Assembly: GCA_002436205.1 (NCBI GenBank)
Contig: DJKT01000023.1
Location: 1-26,967, forward strand
Direction of reading: 5' to 3'
Source of the DNA: Candidatus Peribacter sp. UBA6535
Lineage (GTDB): Bacteria; Patescibacteriota; Gracilibacteria; Peribacterales; Peribacteraceae
DNA length: 26,967 nt
A model generated the notes under the pieces. It was not told the DNA's origin. It saw nothing but the letters and a program-made list of their open reading frames with translations, and searched no databases. Shown here piece by piece: positions 1 through 8,850 of this stretch; position 1 is the stretch's first letter, and the number at the start of each line of letters is the position of its first letter. The translations under genes and the position numbers were made by a program.

Positions 1-272
1 TCGACATCATAATTAGAGATGAGGTAGTACTCTCCAGCGAAGATACGTGCATCTTCCGGAAAAGAAATCATCACTACATTTCCACCATCGGATGCGCGCT
101 TCGTTATCGTCCAACCACTAATGTTAATCTCTTCATCGGTGATGTTTGCTATCTCCAACCACTCGTCTGCAGAAGAAACTTCGGATCCAGCCCACATCAC
201 TTCAGAGATCACGACTTGTGCAGAAGCGACAAAAGGAAACAGAAGGCCAAGACATAAATAAATGCACCGCAT
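1..272 (-). CDS. Secreted lamin-tail-domain protein, N-terminal part (partial)
   Basis: Reading the minus strand from the ATG at 272 gives an open frame to the left edge (90 codons, no stop). It begins with a signal peptide (MRCIYLCLGLLFPFVASA, then QVVISEV). The next residues fit the start of a lamin tail domain (LTD): VVISEVMWAGSE, then DEWLEIAN, ISGWTI and a late YYLISN. LTD domains are immunoglobulin-like folds common on secreted nucleases and surface proteins of Patescibacteria and other bacteria. The C-terminal part, which would show whether an enzyme is attached, lies outside the window. A longer minus-strand frame at 209-517 overlaps in another phase and has no recognisable domain. 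The gene is divergent from rny. I am fairly sure of the LTD call and cannot say what the full protein does. Confidence 0.72.
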   Translation of the reverse strand, partial: MRCIYLCLGLLFPFVASAQVVISEVMWAGSEVSSADEWLEIANITDEEINISGWTITKRASDGGNVVMISFPEDARIFAGEYYLISNYDV

Positions 273-582
273 AGTCGGCTATTGCAGCACGGAAATCGCT
301 GAAGATCGATATCCATTATTTGGCTTAATATAGGGCTGATCGGGTTTTTCTGATCACAGAGCGGCGAAACCAGTTCCATAAACTTTTGGAACTTGTGGAA
401 TTTATTGGCAATTTCGAGTATTATAGATACGACAACTTCTGTCACCCCTAGAGAAAGACGCAGGAAAAGCCTTAATTTGATCTCACTAACGTCAATACGA
501 CGTATGAACCACCTCAAAGATCACAGCACGCTCACGCGCCTAGGGTTGCAGAAGTACCTATAGTATTTTCTACAACTACATC
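273..582. other. Intergenic region between divergent LTD gene and rny
   Basis: This 310-base stretch holds no convincing gene. It contains two short inverted repeats: a 6-bp stem with an 8-nt loop at 373-392 (GTTCCA...TGGAAC) and a 5-bp stem at 489-503 (ACGTC...GACGT). A possible -10 box for rny, TATAGT, lies at 559-564, about 18 bases before the ATG, with no good -35. A minus-strand -10 candidate (TATATT) for the LTD gene lies near 315. The region probably carries divergent promoters; I see no RNA gene in it. Confidence 0.4.
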
Positions 583-2145
583 ATGGATCAACAATTTATC
601 ATCGTATTCCTTGGACTATCAGCAGGAGTTCTTCTCGGCCTCATCGTAGGATTCTTCTGGTTTTCTAAGGGTAAAAAAGTTAGTGACAAAATGCAGCAGC
701 AAATTGACAGTAAACAGCGTGAGCTGCAAAAAGCGGAAAGCAAATTAAGTGAAGCTCGCAATCAGGTAAAAACTGCAGAGGCAGAAGCCCGTGCAAGTTC
801 TAAAGAAATCATTGCCGAAGCAAAACTGCAGGCCGGAGAAATAGAAGGAAAGCTAGAACAGCAGTCAGGAAGACTGGAAGAAAAGGAGAAGCAGCTCGAC
901 GAGAAGGTGCAGGAGATAGAGCGCCAGAGGGCATCAGTCTCCAAGCGTGAAGAGGATGTAGAAGAGCTGAAAACCGAGCTGACAGACGCTTCTGCAAAGC
1001 ACCGAGAAGCCTTGGAAAGTGTGGCAAAACTCTCGCAGGAAGATGCGAAGACTCAGTTAAAAGAAGAAGTAGAGTCTGAATTTTCTGACTACTTTGCTGG
1101 GCAAATAAAGCTCAAAGAGAAAGACATGGACGAAGCCTACGAAGAGAAAGCAAAAAACATTATGGCAGAAGCCATGCAGCGCTACGCCGCAGAAGTCGCT
1201 ACAGAATCAACTTCAACCATTGTGCAGCTTCCTTCCGATGATGTGAAAGGAAAGATCATTGGTAAAGAAGGTCGCAACATTACTGCTTTCGAAGCAGCAA
1301 CAGGTGTCGACATTATTATTGATGACACACCCGAAGCTATTATCATTTCCGGTTACGACTTGGCACGAAGGTACGTTGCAAAACTTGCGATGGAAAAGTT
1401 GCTGAAAGACGGACGCATTCAACCGGCACGTATAGAAGAAGTTGTCGAGAAGATGAAGAAAGAAGTGGGAAAGATGATGATGGAATTCGGAAAGCGAGCG
1501 ACAGAAGAGCTGGGAATTACGGGGTATCCACCGGAGCTTCTTAAGATTATCGGTAGGCTCAGATTTCGCACCAGTTACGGACAAAACATCCTTAAGCACA
1601 GCGTAGAAATGGCCAACATTGGCCGTGTTATGGCCGAAGAGATTGGTGCAGATCCACAGATTGTTGTCGAAGGTTGCCTGCTGCATGACATGGGTAAAGC
1701 ACTCGATCACGAAGTCTCCGGAACGCACGTAGAAATTGGTGTCGAAATCTGTAAGAAATTTAAAGTACGTGACGAAGTAACACACTGTGTTGCAGCGCAC
1801 CACGAAGACATTCCTATCGAGACTGCAGAAGCGTTTGTCGTTGCTGCTGCAGATGCTATCTCCGGTGCGCGCCCAGGTGCACGCCGAGAATCTATGGAAG
1901 CGTATATCAAGCGTCTTAAAGAACTTGAAGAGACTGCCAAAAGCTTCGAGGGTGTCCACAGAGCATTTGCTATCTCTGCCGGTCGGGAGATCCGCGTGTA
2001 CGTTGATACAGAGAAAATTAATGACCTCGAGCAAGAGAAACTTGCCAAGGATATCGCTCAGAAGATAGAAAACGAGCTGACGTATCCGGGGGTTATTAAG
2101 GTAAACGTGATCCGGGAGCGAAGAGTAGAACATCAGGCTACCTAA
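583..2145 (+). CDS. rny: Ribonuclease Y
   Basis: RNase Y is a membrane-anchored endoribonuclease that starts mRNA decay. The 520-residue product has the complete family layout: an N-terminal membrane helix (about residues 4-26), a long charged coiled coil (about 30-205), a KH RNA-binding domain with GKIIGKEGRNI (about 224-234), and an HD metal-dependent phosphohydrolase domain with H339, the HD pair in LLHDMGK (H368, D369) and a later HHED. Length is normal (about 510-520). The ATG is preceded by no Shine-Dalgarno sequence; the upstream bases are CTACAACTACATC. It appears monocistronic, followed by a hairpin and T-run at 2158-2195. A 311-codon frame on the opposite strand is a coding shadow. 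Identification is secure. Confidence 0.97.
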   Translation: MDQQFIIVFLGLSAGVLLGLIVGFFWFSKGKKVSDKMQQQIDSKQRELQKAESKLSEARNQVKTAEAEARASSKEIIAEAKLQAGEIEGKLEQQSGRLEEKEKQLDEKVQEIERQRASVSKREEDVEELKTELTDASAKHREALESVAKLSQEDAKTQLKEEVESEFSDYFAGQIKLKEKDMDEAYEEKAKNIMAEAMQRYAAEVATESTSTIVQLPSDDVKGKIIGKEGRNITAFEAATGVDIIIDDTPEAIIISGYDLARRYVAKLAMEKLLKDGRIQPARIEEVVEKMKKEVGKMMMEFGKRATEELGITGYPPELLKIIGRLRFRTSYGQNILKHSVEMANIGRVMAEEIGADPQIVVEGCLLHDMGKALDHEVSGTHVEIGVEICKKFKVRDEVTHCVAAHHEDIPIETAEAFVVAAADAISGARPGARRESMEAYIKRLKELEETAKSFEGVHRAFAISAGREIRVYVDTEKINDLEQEKLAKDIAQKIENELTYPGVIKVNVIRERRVEHQAT

Positions 2146-2157
2146 CAACGATGATCA

Positions 2158-2195
2158 ACAGGGGGTTCCTTGCAACGAAGGACCCCTTGTTTTTT
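2158..2195 (+). terminator. Rho-independent terminator of rny
   Basis: Thirteen bases after the rny stop lies a strong stem: GGGG-T-TCCTT, loop GCAACG, then AAGGA-CCCC, with one bulged T, followed by CTTG and six T. It has the right orientation and distance to end the rny transcript and separates it from the surface-protein operon. Confidence 0.85.
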
Positions 2196-2248
2196 ATGGC
2201 ATTTTGATTTGCAATATATAATGAGGAATGGATCAATTTTTCTAAAAA

Positions 2249-2257
2249 TGCTATAAT
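2249..2257 (+). promoter_or_regulatory. Extended -10 promoter of the surface-protein operon
   Basis: TGCTATAAT at 2249-2257 is a consensus extended -10 element (TGn-TATAAT). The -35 position carries only weak similarity. Transcription would start near 2264 and leave a leader of about 29 bases before the ATG at 2293; that leader ends in CCCCTCTTTTCGT and has no Shine-Dalgarno motif. A second TATAAT at 2217-2222 could be an alternative start. Confidence 0.65.
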
Positions 2258-2292
2258 ACTAAGAAATATTCACACCCATCCCCTCTTTTCGT

Positions 2293-5001
2293 ATGAACTC
2301 CTCTCTAAAGCAGTTTGCCGTAGTGGCTACCGTTGTCGGTATCTCGCTCACCGCACTGCAACTTCCGAGTAACAGTGTCTTGCGAGGACAATCCCAAGAT
2401 ATCCCTGTTAATGAATTTACTGCTCAGCAAGTTGCTGACGGAGTAGTTTTACCTGCAGATGCACATAACTTCTTTACCTGCAGCACTGCTGGAATTGGTA
2501 TACGAATACATAATTTTATAGATGCACGGTTTTGGATTTATGAATTTACCGGAAATGAACCCCCATTTAATGGTGAGTTCTTTATTTCTGATGGGGAACT
2601 TGCCTTAAATCCTCAGTATGGCTCACTAGATACTCTAGAGTCATTTATAGGAGGAAGGCGTTACTATGTTATGAGTGCTAAGGATATGTACTTTAAGTGC
2701 AATGAGGGAATTTCATTGAATGCCTATTGTGGAGATAGCATTGTTAGCGAGAATGAGGAATGTGATGATGGGAATAATCTAGATAATGACGGCTGTAATG
2801 CAACGTGTCAGATTGAGCGCTGCGGTGATGGCGTTGTATCAGGAAACGAGGATTGTGATGATGGGAACCAAGTTGGTGGAGACGGATGCTCTGCAGAATG
2901 TGATAGAGAAGTCTGTGGAGACGGAATCATAACCCCAAATGAGAAATGTGATGATGCTAACGGTCTAAACAGAGATGGTTGCAATGCATGCCAAAAAGAA
3001 CTCGGCTACAGTTGTAGCGGAGAACCAAGTGAGTGCTATATGTTGATTCCAACTCTTGGAGGAGCAGGTACAAGTTCGAGTGCAGGTTTCTCAACTAGCA
3101 CTAGCCTATCGTTATTTTCACATACTAGTATACCCAGCACACCGTCTTCTTATGGCCATCTATCTTCCTTTGGTATGAGTAGTAGTCTTGTGCGTTCTTC
3201 CACTCATTCAACAAATTCAAACGATGCGCGTCATACTGAATGTCAAAATAATCAGTGTGTAGATGTTGTTGGAGTTGGTACAAATGAATGCGAGACTAAT
3301 AACCAATGTGTAGGAAATGTTGGAGCTGCAGCCTTCGTTACCCAAAAGGAAATTGGTACGGGAGACATCGCTGTCGAAAATCAAAAGAACATCAACCTTC
3401 TTCGATTTGAAATATGGGCACAAACTGAAAGCCTCCTCTTCACTCAAGCTATATTCGAAGCACAGGAAGGTAGTGCGAACAATGCGACCAACTATGCATT
3501 ATGGGTAGATACCAATGCTGATCATGTAGTTGATACTATCGTTCAAGATGGAGTCAGCGCTCAAGCTGGACAAGTGAAATTTGATAATCTAGCAGGAGGC
3601 GGAATCGTTATTCCAAAGAGTACAACTGGCACATACGAAGTACATGCAGATGTTGCCGGTTCACTGACCTCAAACATCTTACAACTTGCATTCGAAGATG
3701 GACTATTTAGCAATACAATTGCTATGGAAAGTGTCTCTAACGGAACTGATCTGTACGGTATTGAGCGTGATGGTCAATGTACCGAATCTCACTGTGATAT
3801 TGTTCTACGGACTACGGACTCTCAACCATGGACTCTTGTAAGCCAAGGTGATTTATTCGTAACAAAAGATACCCAGCCACTGCGCAATCGTCAGCTCCTT
3901 GGAGGAACACTTGGTGAAGCAGTGCTCAGACTGGAGTTCCATGCAGAAAACGAAGATATTGATGTAACGGACCTACAAATTTCCGCACCTCCGCTAAGTC
4001 GCTCAATTGATCGTTTTGAGCTCTTTCGTGATGGTGAATCAACAAAATTTGCAGATGCAACCAAAGGAGGATGTGGCTCTGATGCGACTGCATATCCAGA
4101 TAATACGTTTTGTGCAAATATGGAAAACCTACAGCTCGTTGTTCCAAAGGGAGAAGACATAGATGTCATCATACGACCACGCATGAGAACTGACTTAGTG
4201 GGTGGTATATCCGGAGATGCCTTTAATACGCATCTCAATGGTAGTGTTGCTACAAACCTTCCTGGTGCAGTTCGTGCAAGAGGAGCAGAGTCTTCAAACG
4301 ATCTCTCTCAAAACGATGGTGATACTATTGCAGAAGGAGAAATCTTTATTGGAGCAGACTCAGCAGGCCCAACGCAAAGCATTACTGGAGAAGATGAAAC
4401 TGTAGTTATGGCAAAAATTACCTCTATTACCAATGCTAACCCTGATGGTAACGGTACAGCTGTTCCTACTGGCATTTCTTCTATTGGTCAGTTTAAATTT
4501 TCAGCTGCAGCACACAGCAACTCAAAGGATGGAGAAAACGACGCAATCCTTGATTCTATAATCTTTAATGTCAACGCAACAAATGTAGCTATAAACGCAC
4601 AAAGCTTTAAAGTATTCAACAAGGCAGACCAGACAAAGACCGTAAACTGCCAACCATACTATCTTAGTGGTGATGTATTCACAGCAGCGAACATCAGTGG
4701 AACCTTCTTTGTACAATGTACAGGGATAGATGCTTCAGTAGTTGATAGTGAGATTGACGAAGGAACAGACAGTACTTTCGTACTCGAAGCAAATATTCTT
4801 AATCCCAATGTCGCCGCTACCTCAGGTGGAGTATCTGTGTTACAAGTAGCTCTTCAGAAATTCGATCAACGTGGAAACTTTGGAATGGGAAGTGATGATA
4901 CACATATACAATGGATCGACAGAGATGGATCCACAAATGTGATATTTAACTGGATTGAATATCCAGAGACCTCAGTCAAATCTACTTCTTACAACTCTTA
5001 A
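2293..5001 (+). CDS. Large secreted surface protein A with cysteine-rich repeats
   Basis: This 902-residue protein has a hydrophobic N-terminal export signal (about 1-32). Residues 39-142 form a domain shared with the protein at 5318-7111 (FTAQQVADGVVLP, HNFFTC, YEFTGNEPPFNG, RRYYVMS). Residues 146-248 hold three tandem cysteine repeats of the DUF4215 / Myxococcus cys-rich type (CGDG.....E.CDDGN....DGC...C). A Ser/Thr-rich linker covers about 255-310, followed by a short paired-cysteine motif (316-340). The rest (about 345-895) looks beta-rich and repetitive, like stalk domains of Patescibacteria surface proteins. No sortase motif or C-terminal membrane helix is visible, so attachment may depend on the small membrane protein encoded 5 bases downstream. 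Function is not known; a cell-surface or adhesion role is inferred from architecture only. Confidence 0.85.
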   Translation: MNSSLKQFAVVATVVGISLTALQLPSNSVLRGQSQDIPVNEFTAQQVADGVVLPADAHNFFTCSTAGIGIRIHNFIDARFWIYEFTGNEPPFNGEFFISDGELALNPQYGSLDTLESFIGGRRYYVMSAKDMYFKCNEGISLNAYCGDSIVSENEECDDGNNLDNDGCNATCQIERCGDGVVSGNEDCDDGNQVGGDGCSAECDREVCGDGIITPNEKCDDANGLNRDGCNACQKELGYSCSGEPSECYMLIPTLGGAGTSSSAGFSTSTSLSLFSHTSIPSTPSSYGHLSSFGMSSSLVRSSTHSTNSNDARHTECQNNQCVDVVGVGTNECETNNQCVGNVGAAAFVTQKEIGTGDIAVENQKNINLLRFEIWAQTESLLFTQAIFEAQEGSANNATNYALWVDTNADHVVDTIVQDGVSAQAGQVKFDNLAGGGIVIPKSTTGTYEVHADVAGSLTSNILQLAFEDGLFSNTIAMESVSNGTDLYGIERDGQCTESHCDIVLRTTDSQPWTLVSQGDLFVTKDTQPLRNRQLLGGTLGEAVLRLEFHAENEDIDVTDLQISAPPLSRSIDRFELFRDGESTKFADATKGGCGSDATAYPDNTFCANMENLQLVVPKGEDIDVIIRPRMRTDLVGGISGDAFNTHLNGSVATNLPGAVRARGAESSNDLSQNDGDTIAEGEIFIGADSAGPTQSITGEDETVVMAKITSITNANPDGNGTAVPTGISSIGQFKFSAAAHSNSKDGENDAILDSIIFNVNATNVAINAQSFKVFNKADQTKTVNCQPYYLSGDVFTAANISGTFFVQCTGIDASVVDSEIDEGTDSTFVLEANILNPNVAATSGGVSVLQVALQKFDQRGNFGMGSDDTHIQWIDRDGSTNVIFNWIEYPETSVKSTSYNS

Positions 5002-5006
5002 AGATT

Positions 5007-5300
5007 ATGCGCACACTCCTCTCACTTATCATTCTTGGCCTTAGCTTCTCTGCCGGTACTGCACATGCGTACCTTTCACCTGGAGAAGTATTCCCAGACC
5101 TCAAAGTACAAGAAGAAATTGCCGAAGCTCCTACGCAAGCGCCCGCAGCATTTTATGCAGAAGAAGGTACTGTAAAACAATCCGCACCTGAAGCAGATGA
5201 CACGATAAAATATCTTATTGCAGTCGCAGCAGTCATTGCAGTTGGTGGAATGTTCTTGGTAATGCGAAAGCCTAAAATTCCTACTCCTACTGTCGTCTAA
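5007..5300 (+). CDS. Small single-pass membrane protein, partner of surface protein A
   Basis: The 97-residue product has a clear signal peptide ending in TAHA (cleavage after residue 21) and a mature start YLSPGEVFPDLKV. It continues with a Pro/Ala/Glu-rich spacer, one membrane helix (about 69-86) and a short basic tail (MRKPK). It starts 5 bases after the stop of the 902-residue protein. The first 30 residues and the helix-plus-basic-tail plan recur in the protein at 7117-7830, which also follows a large surface protein by 5 bases. I infer a membrane anchor or assembly partner for the large protein. There is no enzymatic motif and I do not recognise a named family. Confidence 0.8.
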   Translation: MRTLLSLIILGLSFSAGTAHAYLSPGEVFPDLKVQEEIAEAPTQAPAAFYAEEGTVKQSAPEADDTIKYLIAVAAVIAVGGMFLVMRKPKIPTPTVV

Positions 5301-5317
5301 ATTTCACACCCTATCGT

Positions 5318-7111
5318 ATGAAAGTTCATCTCCAAAAACTCGGTGTAACTACACTCGCAATTGTCGCAATTATCTTTGGCGTTGCGACTGCTCAGCAATA
5401 CAACCCCACTGTCGAATACAATTCTCTGAGCGTACAAGCAAGTAGCTTTTCACCTCCGCCAGAGATTGCTCTTAATGATTTTACACCTGAACAGGTCGCG
5501 CAAGGAGTGGTGCTCCCGAAAGACAGTCACAACTTCTTCAGATGTGAAACAGGTGGAGACGTTGCTACTACAGTAAATAATCTTTGGGACGTGCGTCTCT
5601 GGGCATATGAATTTACAGGGAATGAACCACCATTTGATGGCGATTTCTTTATTTCTGAAGGTGAGCTTGCAGTAAATTCCCAATACGACTCGACCAATAC
5701 TCTGCAAACGTTCAAAGAAGGAAATCGCTATTATGTTATGAGTACTGTGGATTTGCCTTACAAGTGTGGAGAGGGTCTTTCTCTTGTTTCCTACTGCGGT
5801 GATGATATTTGTCAGGAGGATATCGAATATGTGCAGTCGTGTCCTGAGGACTGTTCAGTGTGTGGTGATGGGTATCTGGGTGAAGGAGTAGAAGAGTGCG
5901 ATGACAACAATACTATCAATAGCGATGGCTGCAATAGCGAATGTTTCGTGGAAGATGGGTATCGTTGTAGCTACACATATGGCCAAGGAAGTGAGTGCAC
6001 ACCACTCATTCCATCACTTTCGGGAGGTGTAGGAACTTCAAGTTCTTATCCTACTTCTTCTCATCCTAATTCTTCTTATCCTAGTTCTTCTTCTAGTTCT
6101 TCTCCTTCCGGTACTGCCGATCTCTCTGTCGACAGTACAGTAGTGACCCCAATAATGCCTAGGAATGGTGACACATTTACCATCCGACAATTCATATCAA
6201 ATGCAGGGCCAGATGCTCTGACCAATTTCCTTCTACAGGCAATTATTCCTAACGGACTAGAGTTTATAGCAAGTTCATCTACACAAGGATGTATTCAGAA
6301 ATCCACTCATAGAGTGGAATGTACTACATTCCAAGATATTTTTGATCTCACCTACAGGATTCCATCAGATAGCTGTCCAAATCCTCTTACGTACGACGTC
6401 TATGTTAGTGCAAACGAGAACGATCCAATAGACATTAACAATACTAGGATGAAGCTAATTTCTATTCTGTGCAGTAGTTCAAGCTCCTCATCCAGCAGTG
6501 TAGTACCTGGCAACGGTGATTTCGATGGTAACGGCGTAGTCGATATTCTAGATGCCTTTGGTCTTATAGACCACTTGCAGGGTGGACCAGCACTTTCAGA
6601 CGAACAGTTTGCACGTGTTGATATGAATGGTGATGGTGCAGTCAACGAAACTGATGCTGATCTTCTGATTGAAAAACTTGGTGGAGAATCTGATGATGAT
6701 GAAGAACAATGCCCACCATGTGCTGCTCCGCCAGAAGGCTGCGAAGGCACAGGACAAGGTGCTTGTGGCTGTGGACCATATGTCAATCCAGATGGAAGCA
6801 TGTGTACAGCACCTGCTCCGGATTCCGTTGATTTGCATAGTGCCAGCCTGAATGAAAACAATGATCTCACTATTGCCTATAGCAAGAACTTCGATACGTG
6901 TGCTCACATTTATACAAGAAGTGGCTACTTTGATCAGCGAATAAACTTTATCTGCTCAAAGGGAAATAATCTGGAAGCAGAAGCAAACCAAAGCTCATTT
7001 AACGATACACTCAGTGTAGGAGACGAGATTAAAATCTGTCACGGGAACAATGGAAATCTCTGTAGTGGATTCGTCACTATTACTGATCCGGCAACAGGGC
7101 ATGGCTCTTAA
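5318..7111 (+). CDS. Secreted surface protein B with DUF11-like and dockerin-like domains
   Basis: This 597-residue paralogue of protein A has an export signal (about 1-26). The shared N-terminal domain lies at about 54-156 (FTPEQVAQGVVLP, HNFFRC, YEFTGNEPPFDG). DUF4215-like cysteine repeats (about 178-230) and a Ser-rich linker (239-266) follow. A DUF11/CARDB-like beta domain at 267-384 contains NAGPDALTNF. A second Ser run leads into a dockerin type I-like domain at 400-455 with two calcium-loop motifs (DFDGNGVVDILD and DMNGDGAVNETD). A cysteine-rich patch (465-496) and a C-terminal beta domain with paired cysteines (501-597) complete it. There is no membrane anchor. It shares a domain with A up to the linker and then diverges fully, which suggests duplication followed by domain swapping. 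No cohesin was recognised in the window. Confidence 0.85.
   Translation: MKVHLQKLGVTTLAIVAIIFGVATAQQYNPTVEYNSLSVQASSFSPPPEIALNDFTPEQVAQGVVLPKDSHNFFRCETGGDVATTVNNLWDVRLWAYEFTGNEPPFDGDFFISEGELAVNSQYDSTNTLQTFKEGNRYYVMSTVDLPYKCGEGLSLVSYCGDDICQEDIEYVQSCPEDCSVCGDGYLGEGVEECDDNNTINSDGCNSECFVEDGYRCSYTYGQGSECTPLIPSLSGGVGTSSSYPTSSHPNSSYPSSSSSSSPSGTADLSVDSTVVTPIMPRNGDTFTIRQFISNAGPDALTNFLLQAIIPNGLEFIASSSTQGCIQKSTHRVECTTFQDIFDLTYRIPSDSCPNPLTYDVYVSANENDPIDINNTRMKLISILCSSSSSSSSSVVPGNGDFDGNGVVDILDAFGLIDHLQGGPALSDEQFARVDMNGDGAVNETDADLLIEKLGGESDDDEEQCPPCAAPPEGCEGTGQGACGCGPYVNPDGSMCTAPAPDSVDLHSASLNENNDLTIAYSKNFDTCAHIYTRSGYFDQRINFICSKGNNLEAEANQSSFNDTLSVGDEIKICHGNNGNLCSGFVTITDPATGHGS
6044..6088 (+). repeat. 15-base tandem repeat coding a Ser-rich linker
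   Basis: Three in-frame copies of a 15-base unit (TCTTATCCTACTTCT and variants) encode SYPTS, SHPNS and SYPSS, then decay into TCT/AGT serine codons to about 6111. Such a unit can change linker length by slippage without breaking the reading frame. Confidence 0.8.
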
Positions 7112-7116
7112 AAATC

Positions 7117-7830
7117 ATGTACATACTTCTTACTCTAGCGGCATTCAGTCTCTTAACGGGAACTGCTCACGCGTATCTCTCTCCAGAAGATGTATTTACT
7201 GATCTGAAGGTTTCGGATGGGGCAGAAGTAACAGAAGATGCAGAACCAGTGCCCCCCTCCTCACCTACACCTGAAAAAACAGCTCCTGAAGCTACTCCAG
7301 AGCCTACTCCTGCTCCTCCTGTGCAAGCGCCTCCTGCATTTTTTCGATCTGGAGAGCCAATAAAACAAGGAACAATTCCAGATGTAGATACAAGTGCAGC
7401 AGACAGCCCCTTCGATGAAGAGCCTTCTGTATTTGAGGAAAAACCCGAAATACTCATCCCTACTCTTCCATCTCCAGAAACATTTGAGGAGGAAGAGAAC
7501 GCAGAAGAAGATCTTGTAGAAGATACTTCTACTGTAGAAGAAGAGGGGCAAGAGGAAGAAAGGAAAGCTGCACCACGCAAAAAGCAATCCGTGATGATGG
7601 CTTTGCTTGGGCGCATGAAATACTTAGCGATAGCTGTTGTTCTCGCCGCGGGTGCTATTGGATTTTTCCTTAAAAGAAAGCCAAAAACTGCAACAGGTCC
7701 TTCGGTTCCCAAGAAAGAAATACCCGCACCAGAGAAGCCACAGCAAGTAGAAGAATCTTCAGAGCGTATACAGCATGCACTTGAAGCCATGGGTGAGCAT
7801 GATGCGGTAGATGAGGAAAAACCGCAGTAG
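7117..7830 (+). CDS. Single-pass membrane protein, partner of surface protein B
   Basis: The 237-residue product has a signal peptide ending in TAHA (cleavage after residue 19) and a mature start YLSPEDVFTDLKV, nearly the same as the 97-residue paralogue. The extracellular part is longer here: a Pro/Glu-rich, very acidic spacer (about 32-150), then a basic patch (RKAAPRKKQ), one membrane helix (about 168-185) and a 52-residue charged cytoplasmic tail (KRKPK...). It starts 5 bases after protein B, the same spacing as in the first cassette. It is probably an envelope-spanning anchor or spacer for protein B; this is inferred from the repeated gene pairing. It ends with TAG, and the frame stays open from there into the next gene. 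Confidence 0.8.
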   Translation: MYILLTLAAFSLLTGTAHAYLSPEDVFTDLKVSDGAEVTEDAEPVPPSSPTPEKTAPEATPEPTPAPPVQAPPAFFRSGEPIKQGTIPDVDTSAADSPFDEEPSVFEEKPEILIPTLPSPETFEEEENAEEDLVEDTSTVEEEGQEEERKAAPRKKQSVMMALLGRMKYLAIAVVLAAGAIGFFLKRKPKTATGPSVPKKEIPAPEKPQQVEESSERIQHALEAMGEHDAVDEEKPQ

Positions 7831-7863
7831 CACAGAAGCACCAAAACAATCTATACTTGGTCT

Positions 7864-8850
7864 GTGCCCTTCCTTTTTCTCTTTGTACTTACGATAGGAC
7901 TATACAGCCCAACGTCTGTTGATGCGCATGCTCTTTTGAATATAGGTGCGCAAGATCCAGACCCCAATATGCCTGCTATTCCACAGGAGTACACATCTCC
8001 CCCCATGGCCGACCGAGAAATACAACGTGCAGTACTGGATATGGAAAATGCCGATTGCAACAAGCTCACTGCAATGGAAGACGACGTAAAGCACGCATTT
8101 CTCCTCACAAGTATCTTTTTACAAAGGCCGGGCTCTCTAAGTAAAATTGTCGGTCCGGACTGTACATTTCTGGGAGAAGTAGAAGAGATAGCAGCAATAA
8201 CCGATGACACTCTTACAATCAGTGGAAAAAGGGAAGTTCTCTATTATCTTCCAGAGATGGAAGTATTGCTTGTTTCCAACAAAGACAACAACTCCATCGC
8301 CTATGGATTTTTCCGTGAAGAAGATCTCGAACCCGTAGAATATTTTCTTGCCCATCGAGAAGAAGCGGAACGTTCTGCTGCTATAGCAAGAACTTTTGCA
8401 GATACCGTAGGTAAAATACAGCCTGATATCATTCCATCACCAAAAGAAATTCCATCGACTACTGCCTCTTCCAAATCTTCTGCAAAAACTGCCCGTTCAC
8501 GCATTCGGGAAGATTCCGCAGTCAGCTCCGCGTCACCTTTACTTCCTACCGATACCGATACAACTCCCCCACCGGGCTTTCCCCCTTCTGATGCTATGCC
8601 AACCCAACCAACAGACACCGCGCAACCTCCACAGGTTGCTCAAGATACACCCGATATTATCTACGTTGATAGACCCTCAGATACGCTTCCTAGCATTCAA
8701 CCGATTGGCCCTACCCCACAACCAGGGCAGCCTACACAGGGCATAGGCTACTGGGCATTTATGATCTTTCTCGCTCTTGCACTCGTAGCTACGGCTGTCG
8801 TAGTTCTCAAATCACGTGCGACAGCTAAGAAAGGAATGATTGATGAGTAA
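7864..8850 (+). CDS. Single-pass membrane protein with Pro/Thr-rich extracellular region
   Basis: The 328-residue frame starts at GTG 7864, with a hydrophobic signal segment (PFLFLFVLTIGLYS) ending in VDAHA. The extracellular part has a folded-looking section (about 20-180), a long Pro/Thr/Ser-rich stretch (about 195-290), one membrane helix (about 293-315) and a basic tail (KSRATAKK). The plan resembles the two other small membrane proteins of this operon. No ATG is available; the GTG gives a signal peptide without the usual positive charge, so the true start is uncertain. The frame is continuous with the preceding gene across one TAG and 33 bases. It ends flush against the convergent mutY-like gene. 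Family not recognised. Confidence 0.7.
   Translation: MPFLFLFVLTIGLYSPTSVDAHALLNIGAQDPDPNMPAIPQEYTSPPMADREIQRAVLDMENADCNKLTAMEDDVKHAFLLTSIFLQRPGSLSKIVGPDCTFLGEVEEIAAITDDTLTISGKREVLYYLPEMEVLLVSNKDNNSIAYGFFREEDLEPVEYFLAHREEAERSAAIARTFADTVGKIQPDIIPSPKEIPSTTASSKSSAKTARSRIREDSAVSSASPLLPTDTDTTPPPGFPPSDAMPTQPTDTAQPPQVAQDTPDIIYVDRPSDTLPSIQPIGPTPQPGQPTQGIGYWAFMIFLALALVATAVVVLKSRATAKKGMIDE

Noticed and set aside
1213..2148. 311-codon open frame antisense to rny
   Set aside because: It mirrors the rny codons, has no start context or family motifs, and rny is certain.
7167..7844. 225-codon minus-strand frame in the surface operon
   Set aside because: Low-complexity Ser/Cys-rich shadow of the Pro/Glu-rich membrane-protein gene.
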